DNA of 64,000 bases. Source: Desulfonatronum thiosulfatophilum. Its GTDB lineage: Bacteria > Desulfobacterota > Desulfovibrionia > Desulfovibrionales > Desulfonatronaceae. The first letter of the stretch is position 1; each line of letters opens with the position of its first letter. The stretch is taken from contig NZ_FMXO01000019.1 of the NCBI RefSeq assembly GCF_900104215.1, positions 1-64,000 on the forward strand, in the 5' to 3' direction. A program made the translations under genes and the position numbers. Positions 17,872 through 27,264 of the stretch are shown piece by piece. The notes under the pieces were generated by a model. The model was not told the origin of the DNA, did not search any database, and saw only the letters and a program-made list of their open reading frames with translations.

Positions 17872-17961
17872 CGAACGCGTGTCGACAGTCAACAATCATT
17901 TAAAAGACCGTTGCGCTGTCTCAGCTATCTCGCGATGGTTTAAATATATTTTGGAGTTATC

Positions 17962-19512
17962 ATGTCTGATCCAAAAGATCTGGATATCAGAAAATATCTT
18001 GCTATAGCTTATAGAAGACGTTTTTTGATTATATTTGCCACAATTGCTGTCACCATAGGGGCAACGCTATACAGTCTTGCTCTAAAAAATATGTACAGCT
18101 CCAGCAGCACAGTATTCATTGAAGAAAACGTCATGTCCAGTTTGATGCAGGGCGTGGCGGTCACTCCTTCCATGGATGCCAAAATTCGGGTGTTGACCAC
18201 GGCAATGCAAAGCCGAACCATGCTGCAGCAGGTTCTGCGAGATTTGAATATGGATCTGCATGCCAGGACCGATGCCGAACTTGAAGGCTTGATCAACAAT
18301 GCCCGGCAAAGAATGGACATTCGCCTACGAGCTCGAGACGGGCTGTTCATCATTTCTTTCTCTCACGAAAATCCACGCGAGGCGCGGGACTTTGTGAACA
18401 CCCTTGTTCGCCGATATATCGAACAGAATATTTCCGCCGATCGCGACGATACCTATGCTGCCTTCGGCTTTCTGGCTGAACAAATTGAAATCCACCGGGC
18501 GCGCTTGGAAGAGGCGGATGCAGCCGTCCTGGAATTGCGCATCCGTAAGGGTGACCTTTTAAACAGGGATCCCGGCCAGTTGCTCGAACAGATCGCTATG
18601 GCCGAAGATCGGCTGCAGGAGTTGTCGATCCGGCGTTACGAACTGCTCTCTAGTGCTTCCTCTGAGGCAGCGCTTGCCTTTGATGATCAGGGTCTTCCCA
18701 TGTCCGGTCACCAGGGTCGTCTTAACATGCTCCAGAGAAAACTTGCTGAACTGCAGCTGCGTTACGGTCCATCTTATCCGGAAGTTGTCAGAGTCAAGGC
18801 TGAAATGCAGATGTTGGAAAAAGGGCTTTACGACGAAGGCGCCGTCAACGTCGACACGCAGACAAGAATCTCAAGCGTCTTCGATGTGCAGTTGCAGGAA
18901 CTCCGACTTCAGGAACAACGCCTCCGCCGAATGATCCAGTACTATAACGAACTTCTTGAAAACATACCTGTAGCCCAGGCTGAATTTGCCGAAGTACAGC
19001 ACAAGCGTTCAGAACAGCAGAGGGTTCTTGAACAATTAATGGGACGATACGGACAGGCTGAAATATCCCGGCAGATGGAACTTCAGGACAAGACAACCAC
19101 GTTTCGGATTGTGGATCCGGCCATACTGCCCACGAATCCATCAAGTCCCAACCGCTTGATGATCATACTCCTGGGTATGCTCGGAGGGCTGGGAGCCGGC
19201 GTGGGAATGAGCCTTGGGCTGAATTACCTGGATCGTTCCGTTCGCCATGTGGACACTCTGAAAGAGTTGGGGTTGCCGGTGCTCGCTGTGGTTCCGGAGA
19301 TGCTCAACCCTGCCAATGTTCGGAAGATGCATTTCAGGAACCTGTTGCTGTACCTTCTGGCCGCCGCCTTTTTCATGCTGATCGTCGGGGTTATGCTGCT
19401 GGAATTCATGGGATCCACCATCCTCTACGATTACGTGCAGAACATTGTCCAACGACCGGAGACCGAGAGCGCCATCGGCTATATGAAAGGCCTCTATAGA
19501 AGAATTTTTTAA
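17962..19512 (+). CDS. Chain-length determinant protein (Wzz/GumC type, PEP-CTERM-associated)
   Basis: A 516-residue inner-membrane polysaccharide co-polymerase. Transmembrane helices lie at about 20-40 and near 400-425, with a further hydrophobic stretch at about 455-480. Between them is a long periplasmic, coiled-coil-rich region (residues about 170-360). The second helix is preceded by a Pro-rich segment (DPAILPTNPSSPNR), a Wzz hallmark. It would control length and export with the tyrosine autokinase encoded next. It matches the longer pepcterm chain-length subfamily. Confidence 0.9.
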   Translation: MSDPKDLDIRKYLAIAYRRRFLIIFATIAVTIGATLYSLALKNMYSSSSTVFIEENVMSSLMQGVAVTPSMDAKIRVLTTAMQSRTMLQQVLRDLNMDLHARTDAELEGLINNARQRMDIRLRARDGLFIISFSHENPREARDFVNTLVRRYIEQNISADRDDTYAAFGFLAEQIEIHRARLEEADAAVLELRIRKGDLLNRDPGQLLEQIAMAEDRLQELSIRRYELLSSASSEAALAFDDQGLPMSGHQGRLNMLQRKLAELQLRYGPSYPEVVRVKAEMQMLEKGLYDEGAVNVDTQTRISSVFDVQLQELRLQEQRLRRMIQYYNELLENIPVAQAEFAEVQHKRSEQQRVLEQLMGRYGQAEISRQMELQDKTTTFRIVDPAILPTNPSSPNRLMIILLGMLGGLGAGVGMSLGLNYLDRSVRHVDTLKELGLPVLAVVPEMLNPANVRKMHFRNLLLYLLAAAFFMLIVGVMLLEFMGSTILYDYVQNIVQRPETESAIGYMKGLYRRIF

Positions 19513-19600
19513 TTATGCTCTTCGAGAACCCGAGAAACGTTGAGAATTGGCACGGCACCTCGCCTTGCTGAACATTTAATCGCCATTGGAAATCAATAAT

Positions 19601-20464
19601 ATGAGCAGAATAGAACAAGCTTTGGAAAAAGCCGCGAAAATGCGCTTGGGGGTAACGGAAAACCAGGTGGGATATGTCTCTGCTGCCCGGTTGAAACCCA
19701 CCCCTCCACAAACATCCCCCGAAATCTTCACCCCTCCCGAAGGTTCGCTGAAGATCAACAACCCAACCCTGGTCGCGGCCACGAATCCGCAGTCGCCCAT
19801 GGCCGAAGAGTATCGCAAACTGAAAGAAATGGTGATCAAGCTGACACGCAACGACCTGACCAAAAACACCTTGATGGTCACAAGTTCCATGGTCGGCGAG
19901 GGAAAAACGACGACCGCCCTCAACTTGGCCATCAGCCTGGCTCAGGAGTACGACCACACCGTGCTGCTCATCGATGCGGATCTGCGCAGGCCCTGCATTA
20001 TGCAATACCTGGGACTCGACACAAAACCCGGCCTGACCGATTGCCTATTGGAAAAGGCTCAGGTTTCGGATGTGCTGGTCAAGACCGGAATCGGCAAGCT
20101 GACTGTTCTGCCTTCCGGTCGAAAAGCTCCAAACCCGGGTGAGCTTTTTTCGTCCCGCAAGATGCGCGAACTTGTCCGTGAAATGAAGCATCGCTATGCC
20201 GAGCGCTACATCATTATCGATACTCCGCCCGTGCTTCCTTTTGCGGAAACAAGAAGCCTGAGCGGAATCGTGGACGGCGTCATCATGGTCGTCAAATCAG
20301 GCCTGTCCACTCTGGAAAATATTCGCGACGCTCAATATGCCATGAGCGGCGCGCATATCCTGGGCCTGGTTTACAATCACGCCAAGCCGGAATCCTTGAG
20401 CAGCAGTTATTCGTATTATTATAAAAATGATTACGTCGAATATGGTGAAGCGCTGTCAAGGTGA
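19601..20464 (+). CDS. Exopolysaccharide tyrosine autokinase (BY-kinase, PEP-CTERM-associated)
   Basis: A 287-residue cytoplasmic BY-kinase. It has Walker A SMVGEGKTTTALNLA at about residue 107, Walker A' VLLIDADLRRP at about 126, and Walker B IIDTPPVLPF near 210. The C-terminus is Tyr-rich (SYSYYYKNDYVEYG), the usual autophosphorylation cluster. It partners with the chain-length protein to control polymerisation. The real start is ATG 19601 (MSRIEQALEKA), as in the family; the upstream TTG extension is spurious. Spacing to the chain-length gene is 88 nt. Confidence 0.92.
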   Translation: MSRIEQALEKAAKMRLGVTENQVGYVSAARLKPTPPQTSPEIFTPPEGSLKINNPTLVAATNPQSPMAEEYRKLKEMVIKLTRNDLTKNTLMVTSSMVGEGKTTTALNLAISLAQEYDHTVLLIDADLRRPCIMQYLGLDTKPGLTDCLLEKAQVSDVLVKTGIGKLTVLPSGRKAPNPGELFSSRKMRELVREMKHRYAERYIIIDTPPVLPFAETRSLSGIVDGVIMVVKSGLSTLENIRDAQYAMSGAHILGLVYNHAKPESLSSSYSYYYKNDYVEYGEALSR

Positions 20465-20676
20465 TCGGAAATATGTAGCAGCGGATAAATCCTGGAACAA
20501 CCGGAAAGGCTGGATCCCTTTGCTGCTTCACGTCCAGCTTTTTCATGATTCCGGATCGGTTGCGGCCAATCAAACAATGAAAGAATAATCCATATCTCTC
20601 ATAGCCGGGAGTTACCGCGGTTGTTTGTTGATCCTGACACGACACTGCGCTTCTCCCAAAAAAACATGGAGCATTC

Positions 20677-21885
20677 GTGTACGAATCTTTCTTCGGCCTG
20701 CACAACAAACCTTTTGAACTGCTGCCTAACCCGGACTTTCTCTATCACAGCAAGTCGCACAGGCGGGCCATGACCTATCTGGACTACGGCATCAAGGCCC
20801 GAGCTGGATTTATCTTGATCACCGGCGAAATCGGATCTGGAAAGACAACGATAATCCGTGACCTGATCAAGAAAAAGCTGGACCGGGTAATCCTCTCCAA
20901 AGTGTTCAACACAAAAGTCTCCTCCGAACAGCTTATTTCCATGATCAACGACGATTTTGGCCTCTCCGTGGAGGGAAAAGACAAGATAGTGCTTTTACGG
21001 GAATTGAACGAATTTCTCATTGAGCAGTTTGCCAGGGACATGCAGCCGGTGTTGATCATCGATGAAGCGCAAAACCTCTCCTCCGAACTCCTGGAGGAGG
21101 TGCGCATGCTATCCAATCTTGAGACCGACCAGGCCAAGTTGCTGCAGATCATCCTCGTGGGACAGCCTGAATTGAAAAAAATCCTGGCTTCCCCGGAAAT
21201 GCGCCAACTCAGACAGCGGATCAACATCAATTGCCATATCCAGCCCCTCTCTTTGGAAGAAACCGAGCAATATATTCAGCATCGCCTTGAAATCGCCGGC
21301 GACCGCAATGCCGCGACATTTTCGCCCGAGGCACTGTCCCAGATTCATACCCAAAGCAGAGGCGTCCCCAGGCTGATCAATATCATCTGCGACTTCCTGA
21401 TGCTTTCCATGTTTTCCGCGGAAACCCGCGAGGTGGACCCGGTCATGGCTGAAGAGGTTTTCCGGGAACTTGATTTCGAACAGCAGTTTTGGGAAAACGG
21501 ACCAGATTCTTTTCAACCTGCTGAAAAAGATGCCCTTTCATTGGACGTGATGCCGGACCTGCATCGATCAAAGGTCAAGCTGACATCCCTGTTGCGGGAT
21601 ATAACCCAACGCATTGAAATGCTTGAAAGGAACCTTGCGAAAGCCGATGAATCCCAAATTCTGGATCACAAGGACCGCCTTGACGTGCTTGAAAGCTCAT
21701 TTGGAACAATCGCCCGTGAACTTGCCGAGCTGCAGGCGAAATACAATCCTGTCTCACTCGATCTGGAAAGCATCCTGGTCAAGCCGGCTTCCAGTTTCAC
21801 TCAACAGGACCTGGTGGAACTGAACCTGGAAGAACCTCAGACGCGCAAGCGAAAGAGCTTTTTCAGGAGACTGTTCCGTGGATGA
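20677..21885 (+). CDS. ExeA-like AAA ATPase of the exosortase/EPS system
   Basis: A 402-residue ATPase starting at a GTG with GGAG 5 nt upstream. It has the standard opening YESFFGLHNKPFELLPNPDFLY, Walker A GEIGSGKTTII at about residue 50, and Walker B VLIIDEAQNLS. A C-terminal extension after about residue 280 is predicted helical and contains a coiled-coil-like region, ending in a very basic tail (RKRKSFFRRLFRG). The family is a regular part of PEP-CTERM EPS loci; its exact role in secretion is not known. A 212-nt gap precedes it with no visible feature. Confidence 0.9.
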   Translation: MYESFFGLHNKPFELLPNPDFLYHSKSHRRAMTYLDYGIKARAGFILITGEIGSGKTTIIRDLIKKKLDRVILSKVFNTKVSSEQLISMINDDFGLSVEGKDKIVLLRELNEFLIEQFARDMQPVLIIDEAQNLSSELLEEVRMLSNLETDQAKLLQIILVGQPELKKILASPEMRQLRQRININCHIQPLSLEETEQYIQHRLEIAGDRNAATFSPEALSQIHTQSRGVPRLINIICDFLMLSMFSAETREVDPVMAEEVFRELDFEQQFWENGPDSFQPAEKDALSLDVMPDLHRSKVKLTSLLRDITQRIEMLERNLAKADESQILDHKDRLDVLESSFGTIARELAELQAKYNPVSLDLESILVKPASSFTQQDLVELNLEEPQTRKRKSFFRRLFRG

Positions 21886-21978
21886 TTTCCGTGAGAAGCG
21901 CTCGCATGGCTATGAAAACACGACAAGTTTTACATGCTCAAGGCCATTGGGATGAACAAGAACATAGGAGGCTCTACC

Positions 21979-23451
21979 ATGCCCTTTTCCGCCTACAAGC
22001 GTGACCTTTTTTTCAATTTGTTATTACTCATCGCGCTCTGTGTCATCCTGACCTCGAAACCATCCGTTCTTTCGGCCCAAGGCTTCTCCATTGATCCGTC
22101 CATTTCCGTCAGTCAAGAGTATTCTGACAACATTAACCAGGAACAGGAAAAGCTTCCAGATTTCACCACCCGCATCATGCCGAAGCTTGATCTGAACCAT
22201 GATGCCCGTCATTGGGACCTCAGCATTTCCTATGCATTCGAATACCTCTATTACGCACGAAAAAACAAGAAAGTTTCCGGCGGGTTCACCCAGGATGATA
22301 CCAGACACACTCTCAATGCCCGCGGTCTGGCCAATCTTGTTCCAAATCTTTTTTTCCTGGACGTGCGTAACGACTACAGGCGGACCGACCTAAATCTTGT
22401 GCGTTCCTCTTATGTTCTTGTTGAACCGGAAGTCCCAGTGGAAGAGGAGCCGGTTCCGGTGATCTTTCCAGGGGACGAAATTCTGGTTCCCCAGTACGAG
22501 GAAGTGACCAGCAGGGAACGCGAGGTCTCTGACCGCAACAATTTTTTAATCTCGCCCTACATTGAACTCCGTCCTTCGGTGCGTACCGAGTTGCGTACCG
22601 GCTACAGATACAGAAATACCTGGTACGAAAGGGATGAAGTTCAAGATGTGGACATCCATGAAATATTTATGAACGGCGTGTATGATTTAACAGCCAGAAT
22701 CAACCTCAATGCAGGATATACCGGCACCTGGAGACGCAACAGAGACGGCGAAAGCGACGTATTCGTCGACGAAGCGGACATCGGCGAGTTTTTTATTGAA
22801 GAACTACGGCGGGAATCCCCGTCTCGACAGGGCCGGGAAAATCGACACACAGTCTACGGTGGGGCGAGCTATGCCTACGGACCAGGTTCGCGAATCCACG
22901 GCGACTACGGAACGACTTGGCGGAGATATTCGGATCGAAACACCACAACCAACCCCTACTGGAATGTAGGCATTACGCACGCCTTCTCCACCGTGACCGC
23001 CACTTTACGGACAGGCGTCACGTACGTGGAAGATCCTTTGCGGGATGCGTCACGACGTCAGATAAGCCATGTTGCCTCCCTTAACCGGCCTTACGCCCGG
23101 GGCAATATCCGCGTTTTTGCCTCGAGCACAGAATATAATGAACCCGACGACTCCCGCTACAGCATTGGTTTCGCCCTCCAGCACGGGTTAACCCGGCTGC
23201 TGACTGGGACAGCCGGTGTGACGTACAACAACCGCAAAGAAGAACGGTTTATTCTCGTGGATTCTGTCCCGGAGAGGAGTGAGAACAAGATCGATGAATG
23301 GCGGCTCGGATTGGGTTTAATCCGCCCACTGGGCAGAAACTTTACCGCCAGCCTGAACTATTTCTATATCGATTCATCGAGCAATATTCCCTTGTCCAAT
23401 GATAATTTTCGTGAAAACAGGGTGATATTGATGCTCAGAAAGACGTTCTGA
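21979..23451 (+). CDS. Outer-membrane beta-barrel protein of PEP-CTERM EPS loci
   Basis: A 490-residue protein with a signal peptide (hydrophobic about residues 11-30, cleavage near SAQ). Many alternating amphipathic strands follow with paired aromatic/Arg residues, and it ends in Phe (LMLRKTF), the signal for outer-membrane barrel assembly. It corresponds to the pepcterm_hypo_1 type protein and may be the outer-membrane exit for the polymer. A short acidic/Pro-rich insertion occurs at about residues 138-165 (EPEVPVEEEPVPV). ATG 21979 is preceded by AGGAGG, better than ATG 21934. Confidence 0.82.
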   Translation: MPFSAYKRDLFFNLLLLIALCVILTSKPSVLSAQGFSIDPSISVSQEYSDNINQEQEKLPDFTTRIMPKLDLNHDARHWDLSISYAFEYLYYARKNKKVSGGFTQDDTRHTLNARGLANLVPNLFFLDVRNDYRRTDLNLVRSSYVLVEPEVPVEEEPVPVIFPGDEILVPQYEEVTSREREVSDRNNFLISPYIELRPSVRTELRTGYRYRNTWYERDEVQDVDIHEIFMNGVYDLTARINLNAGYTGTWRRNRDGESDVFVDEADIGEFFIEELRRESPSRQGRENRHTVYGGASYAYGPGSRIHGDYGTTWRRYSDRNTTTNPYWNVGITHAFSTVTATLRTGVTYVEDPLRDASRRQISHVASLNRPYARGNIRVFASSTEYNEPDDSRYSIGFALQHGLTRLLTGTAGVTYNNRKEERFILVDSVPERSENKIDEWRLGLGLIRPLGRNFTASLNYFYIDSSSNIPLSNDNFRENRVILMLRKTF

Positions 23452-23504
23452 TTCCCAACTGCTGGAACTGTTTTTTTCCAAAATTCACGCATCAAGGATT
23501 TTAT

Positions 23505-24347
23505 ATGACTTTTACGGAAGCTCTTTTTAAATTTCGATTCTATTTGCTGCTTCTTATACCCATTCTTGCAGTGATGTACTTCGATATCGTATCGCATATG
23601 ATCTTCCAATGGGCCAATGACGAAAATTACTCACACGGTTTTCTGGTGCCCCTGATCTCAGGTTTTTTTGTCTATCAGCGATGGGATAAACTTCGGACTG
23701 CGCCTGTCGACCCATCTAATCTCGGGTTGATTGTTGTTTTCATCGGCCTGAGTCAGCTTATCCTGGGCTGGCTGGGCACCGAATTATTCAATATGCGCTT
23801 GTCGCTGGTGGTAATTCTTTGCGGCATGACCCTTTATCTGTTCGGTCTCCGAATCTTCAAAATCATGGCGTTGCCTTTGCTTTTCCTGATTCTGATGATT
23901 CCCATCCCCTACATCATCTATGATGCCGCAGCGTTCCCCCTGAAGCTTTTCGTCACGAACATTTCCGTGACCACTTTGAAAATGCTGGGCGTAATCGTCT
24001 GGAACGAGGGCAACATCATCATGTTCACCAACACGGTGTTGGAAGTCGCGGACGCCTGCAGCGGGTTGCGATCCATTATGTCATTGCTGGCCTTGGCCGT
24101 GGCCTTTGCTTTTCTGACCCAGAAGAACAATACGAAACGAGCGATTATCATTGCTTCGGCCATTCCCATCGCCGTGATAACCAATGCCATGCGCGTCATC
24201 GTTACGGGATTCTTGGCACAATATTGGGGGCCCCAGGTAGCTCAAGGTTTTTTTCATGACTTTGCCGGATTCGCCGTCTTTGCCGTGGCCATGGTTCTTC
24301 TGCTTGCACTGGGTGGGATCCTGAGCATTGGTCCCCGGGAACGCTAA
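23505..24347 (+). CDS. Exosortase (EpsH-like transpeptidase)
   Basis: A 280-residue, eight-helix membrane protein. The catalytic triad-type residues of exosortases are in place: Cys185 in ADACSGLRS, Arg230 in TNAMRV and His251 in FFHDFAG. The N-terminal WANDENYSHGFLVPLIS signature is also present. It would cleave and transfer proteins carrying a PEP-CTERM-like C-terminal sorting tail, possibly onto the glycan made by this locus. EpsI is encoded separately downstream, not fused. The subfamily (XrtA, XrtD or other) cannot be fixed from the sequence alone. No tailed substrate was found in the window. Confidence 0.93.
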   Translation: MTFTEALFKFRFYLLLLIPILAVMYFDIVSHMIFQWANDENYSHGFLVPLISGFFVYQRWDKLRTAPVDPSNLGLIVVFIGLSQLILGWLGTELFNMRLSLVVILCGMTLYLFGLRIFKIMALPLLFLILMIPIPYIIYDAAAFPLKLFVTNISVTTLKMLGVIVWNEGNIIMFTNTVLEVADACSGLRSIMSLLALAVAFAFLTQKNNTKRAIIIASAIPIAVITNAMRVIVTGFLAQYWGPQVAQGFFHDFAGFAVFAVAMVLLLALGGILSIGPRER

Positions 24348-24374
24348 TGCCATGAATGGATAAAAGGAAATAAC

Positions 24375-25007
24375 ATGCTGAACACAAAACGCTTCATCCT
24401 GCTTTACGCTCTACTTTTGCTGACCATGCTCTATCTGCATGTTCACGCCGCCACGACTCCCCCGATCAACAAGCCGTTCCATCAGTTTCCTACTCATCAC
24501 GCGGATTGGAAAATGGTCAGTTCCTATGATTTCAGCGATAATGTCATGGAAATCCTGAAACCCACTGATATTCTCAATCGGACATACATTCGAAAAGGTG
24601 AGAGACCGGTTGACCTGCATATCGGATATTATGACGGAGGCAAGGGAACAGGCGTGATCCACTCCCCCAAGCATTGTCTGCCCGGTGGAGGGTGGCAAGT
24701 GATCTCCAGTGAAAGGCTCACCATGACGATTGGCACTGAGAACGTAAACATGGTCCAGGCTGTGTACCAGCTTGGGGAGACAAGAGAAGTGTTTTTGTAT
24801 TGGTTTCAGACTCGAGACAGGAGCCTGAACAATGAATATTCCCTGAAACTGGCCGAGGTGACCGGATCTCTGCTGCACGGTCGCCGGGATACTGCGTTCA
24901 TCCGCATTTCCACCCGCTATGACGGCGATCTCGAGCAAGGGCTGAGGCGCACTCGGGATTTTGCCAGCGACTTTTACCCAGTAATCCGTGAATTTCTGCC
25001 GTCGTAA
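24375..25007 (+). CDS. EpsI family protein
   Basis: A 210-residue protein with an N-terminal membrane anchor (residues about 7-25) and a periplasmic domain. The family motif HSPKHCLPGGGW is at about residues 96-107, with a conserved Cys. EpsI is found beside or fused to exosortase and is needed for exopolysaccharide production in related systems; its biochemical role is unknown. It lies 27 nt after the exosortase. Confidence 0.92.
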   Translation: MLNTKRFILLYALLLLTMLYLHVHAATTPPINKPFHQFPTHHADWKMVSSYDFSDNVMEILKPTDILNRTYIRKGERPVDLHIGYYDGGKGTGVIHSPKHCLPGGGWQVISSERLTMTIGTENVNMVQAVYQLGETREVFLYWFQTRDRSLNNEYSLKLAEVTGSLLHGRRDTAFIRISTRYDGDLEQGLRRTRDFASDFYPVIREFLPS

Positions 25008-25135
25008 AATATTCAGCCATTGATGCCTCAGCTTATGGCATTGCTCAACCAAAAGCACATTCGCTTTTTTTTGCGTCATGTCGCTTTCATCATCTTGATA
25101 TCGGCGATACGCAGACAGACTGAGCCTGTTACTGA

Positions 25136-27202
25136 ATGCAGATGTTGCAGACCATCCTTTCCATCTCGGCGATTCTGGCGGCGGTCGGCCTGCCGCTTTA
25201 CCTTCTGGCACGATGCAAGTTGTCGCCGGACGTCGTATTGCTTTTTATCGCCCTGACCTGCACCGCATGCCTTGAATTGTTTGATCTTCTTGCCTTGCGC
25301 AATCCTGAAGAGATGCCCTACTGGCGACGCCCGGCCATGTTCGCCGAGGCATTGCTGCCCATTTCCTGGCTTGGATTCAGCCTGGTCTTTGCCCGGAAAG
25401 TGAAGCTGAACAACATCTCTTATTTCCAGATTATCGCCCTGGCGGTCACGTTTGCCTTTCCCGCCGCAACCTTCCTCTATTCTAACGAAACATTTTACTT
25501 TTCACCGGATTTTGCCGAGGAGCAAATTCTCTTTCTCACAGGTCCGGCATTTCTATTCTATGTCGGAGTGCTCGTCATACTTATTCTGCCGCTGATCAAT
25601 CTTGAGGCCACCTTGCTCGGCTCCGCCCGAGAAGAGCGATGGAAAGTGAAACTGGCGCTGACCGGCGCCGGCGTAATCCTGGTTGGGTTGCTCTTTTACT
25701 ACAGCCAGGGGCTGTTGTACCGGACCATTAACATGCAGTTGGTTCCCGTGCGGTCCCTAGCCTTGCTTCTGGGAACAGGCCTGATCGGCTACTCGATGAT
25801 CCAGCGCAACAATGATGTGCACATCAACCTTTCGCGACAGATGGCCCTCAAATCAGTGGTGCTCCTGACGGTGGGACTCTATCTTCTGGGGTTGGGACTT
25901 CTCGGCGAGGGGATGAAATATTTTGGGCAGGATTTCCCCAAGGTGCTTCTGGCCATCATCTCGCTGCTCTCCGGCGTTCTCCTCCTGGTGGTTCTGATGT
26001 CCGCCAGCTTCAAGCGCAAGATCCAGGTGTTTCTCGTCAAGCATTTCTATGAAAACAAATACGACTACCGAGTCGAATGGCAGAAGTTCACTACCCATTT
26101 ATCGCGTGCCAAGAACCGGGACCAGTTGCTGACGGCCGTGCTTGGAGAATACTGCGACACCTTCGGCATGGGGTGTGCCGCATTGTATTTGCGGGATTAC
26201 GAGACGAACGCCTTCAGGCGTCAATCCGTTATGTCCATGGACCGTGGAAATGAAGTCATCGCCCAAGATGACCCACTGCTTTCGCCGATGCAGAATTCAA
26301 CATGGGTCAGGGATCTTAGCTCCGAGCCATGGGAAACACATGCGCCAAGCCTGGCACAAGACATCAGAAAACACGGGATCATCCTGCTTGCTCCATTTAT
26401 CCTGGCCGATCGTCTGGAAGGATTCATCGCCTTGGGAAAACCGCTTGACAAGAATGAATCCTACGGTTTTGAGGATTATGATCTGATCAAGGCAATGTCA
26501 CGTCAGGTAGCATTGGCCTTGCTGAATTTTCGCTTAGCCGAGCAGCTTGCCCAGGCTCGAGAAATGGAAGCAGTTGGGAAGGTTTCAACTTTTGTTGCCC
26601 ATGATCTGAAAAATCTTGTCTATACTCTGTCCTTGATGCTGGATAATGCCAAGGATTATATGGATGATCCGGATTTTCAAAAAGACATGCTTCAATCTCT
26701 TGGCAACTCGATCAATCGGATGAAGATGCTCATCACTCGATTGAAGACCTTGCCCGGCACCACCAGTCTGCGTCTTCAGATGGTCGACATCAGGAAGGTG
26801 GTCGAAGAGACCGCGGCCATGGTCAATACGGCTCCCATATCGGTCAGCGGTCAGTCCTTAAGGGTAGAGGCGGATCCGGAGGAGTTGCACAAGGTCATGC
26901 TCAATTTACTTCTCAATGCCTTGGATGCCACGGAAAAAAAAGGCCCAGTGCATGTTGACATCATCCGCCATGGCAAGGAAGCTGGAATCCGTGTCCAAGA
27001 TAAAGGTTGCGGTATAGCGCCGGAGTTCCTGCGGGATGGTTTGTTCACCCCCTTCAGAACCACCAAGCCCGGTGGACTGGGTATTGGTTTGTATCAATGC
27101 AAGCAGATCATTACGGCCCATTGCGGAAGAGTTGAAGTACAAAGCATCCAGGGCCAAGGTTCGACTTTCACGGTCTGGCTTCCTTTTCACCAGGAAGTGT
27201 AG
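25136..27202 (+). CDS. prsK: PEP-CTERM system sensor histidine kinase PrsK
   Basis: A 688-residue membrane kinase. About eight hydrophobic segments occupy residues 1-300. A GAF-like domain follows at about 325-465. The kinase core has the H-box FVAHDLKN with His489, N-box MLNLLLNALDA, G1 QDKGCGIA and G2 GGLGIGLY. The layout matches PrsK, whose partner is PrsR. Here PrsR is not adjacent but about 34 kb away on the opposite strand. It probably senses an envelope signal linked to the exosortase system. The start at 25136 has no strong ribosome site; no other in-frame start fits better. Confidence 0.92.
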   Translation: MQMLQTILSISAILAAVGLPLYLLARCKLSPDVVLLFIALTCTACLELFDLLALRNPEEMPYWRRPAMFAEALLPISWLGFSLVFARKVKLNNISYFQIIALAVTFAFPAATFLYSNETFYFSPDFAEEQILFLTGPAFLFYVGVLVILILPLINLEATLLGSAREERWKVKLALTGAGVILVGLLFYYSQGLLYRTINMQLVPVRSLALLLGTGLIGYSMIQRNNDVHINLSRQMALKSVVLLTVGLYLLGLGLLGEGMKYFGQDFPKVLLAIISLLSGVLLLVVLMSASFKRKIQVFLVKHFYENKYDYRVEWQKFTTHLSRAKNRDQLLTAVLGEYCDTFGMGCAALYLRDYETNAFRRQSVMSMDRGNEVIAQDDPLLSPMQNSTWVRDLSSEPWETHAPSLAQDIRKHGIILLAPFILADRLEGFIALGKPLDKNESYGFEDYDLIKAMSRQVALALLNFRLAEQLAQAREMEAVGKVSTFVAHDLKNLVYTLSLMLDNAKDYMDDPDFQKDMLQSLGNSINRMKMLITRLKTLPGTTSLRLQMVDIRKVVEETAAMVNTAPISVSGQSLRVEADPEELHKVMLNLLLNALDATEKKGPVHVDIIRHGKEAGIRVQDKGCGIAPEFLRDGLFTPFRTTKPGGLGIGLYQCKQIITAHCGRVEVQSIQGQGSTFTVWLPFHQEV

Positions 27203-27264
27203 CGGCTGAGCCATCCGCACCACAGACTCATCATATCACGGCCAGTTAATTTCTTCGAAACTCA

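Noticed and set aside
19540-19575. Sigma-54-like string GGCACCTCGCCTTGC before the tyrosine kinase gene
   Set aside because: The GG-to-GC spacing is 11 nt, one more than the strict 10 needed, and the position within a packed operon makes it unlikely.
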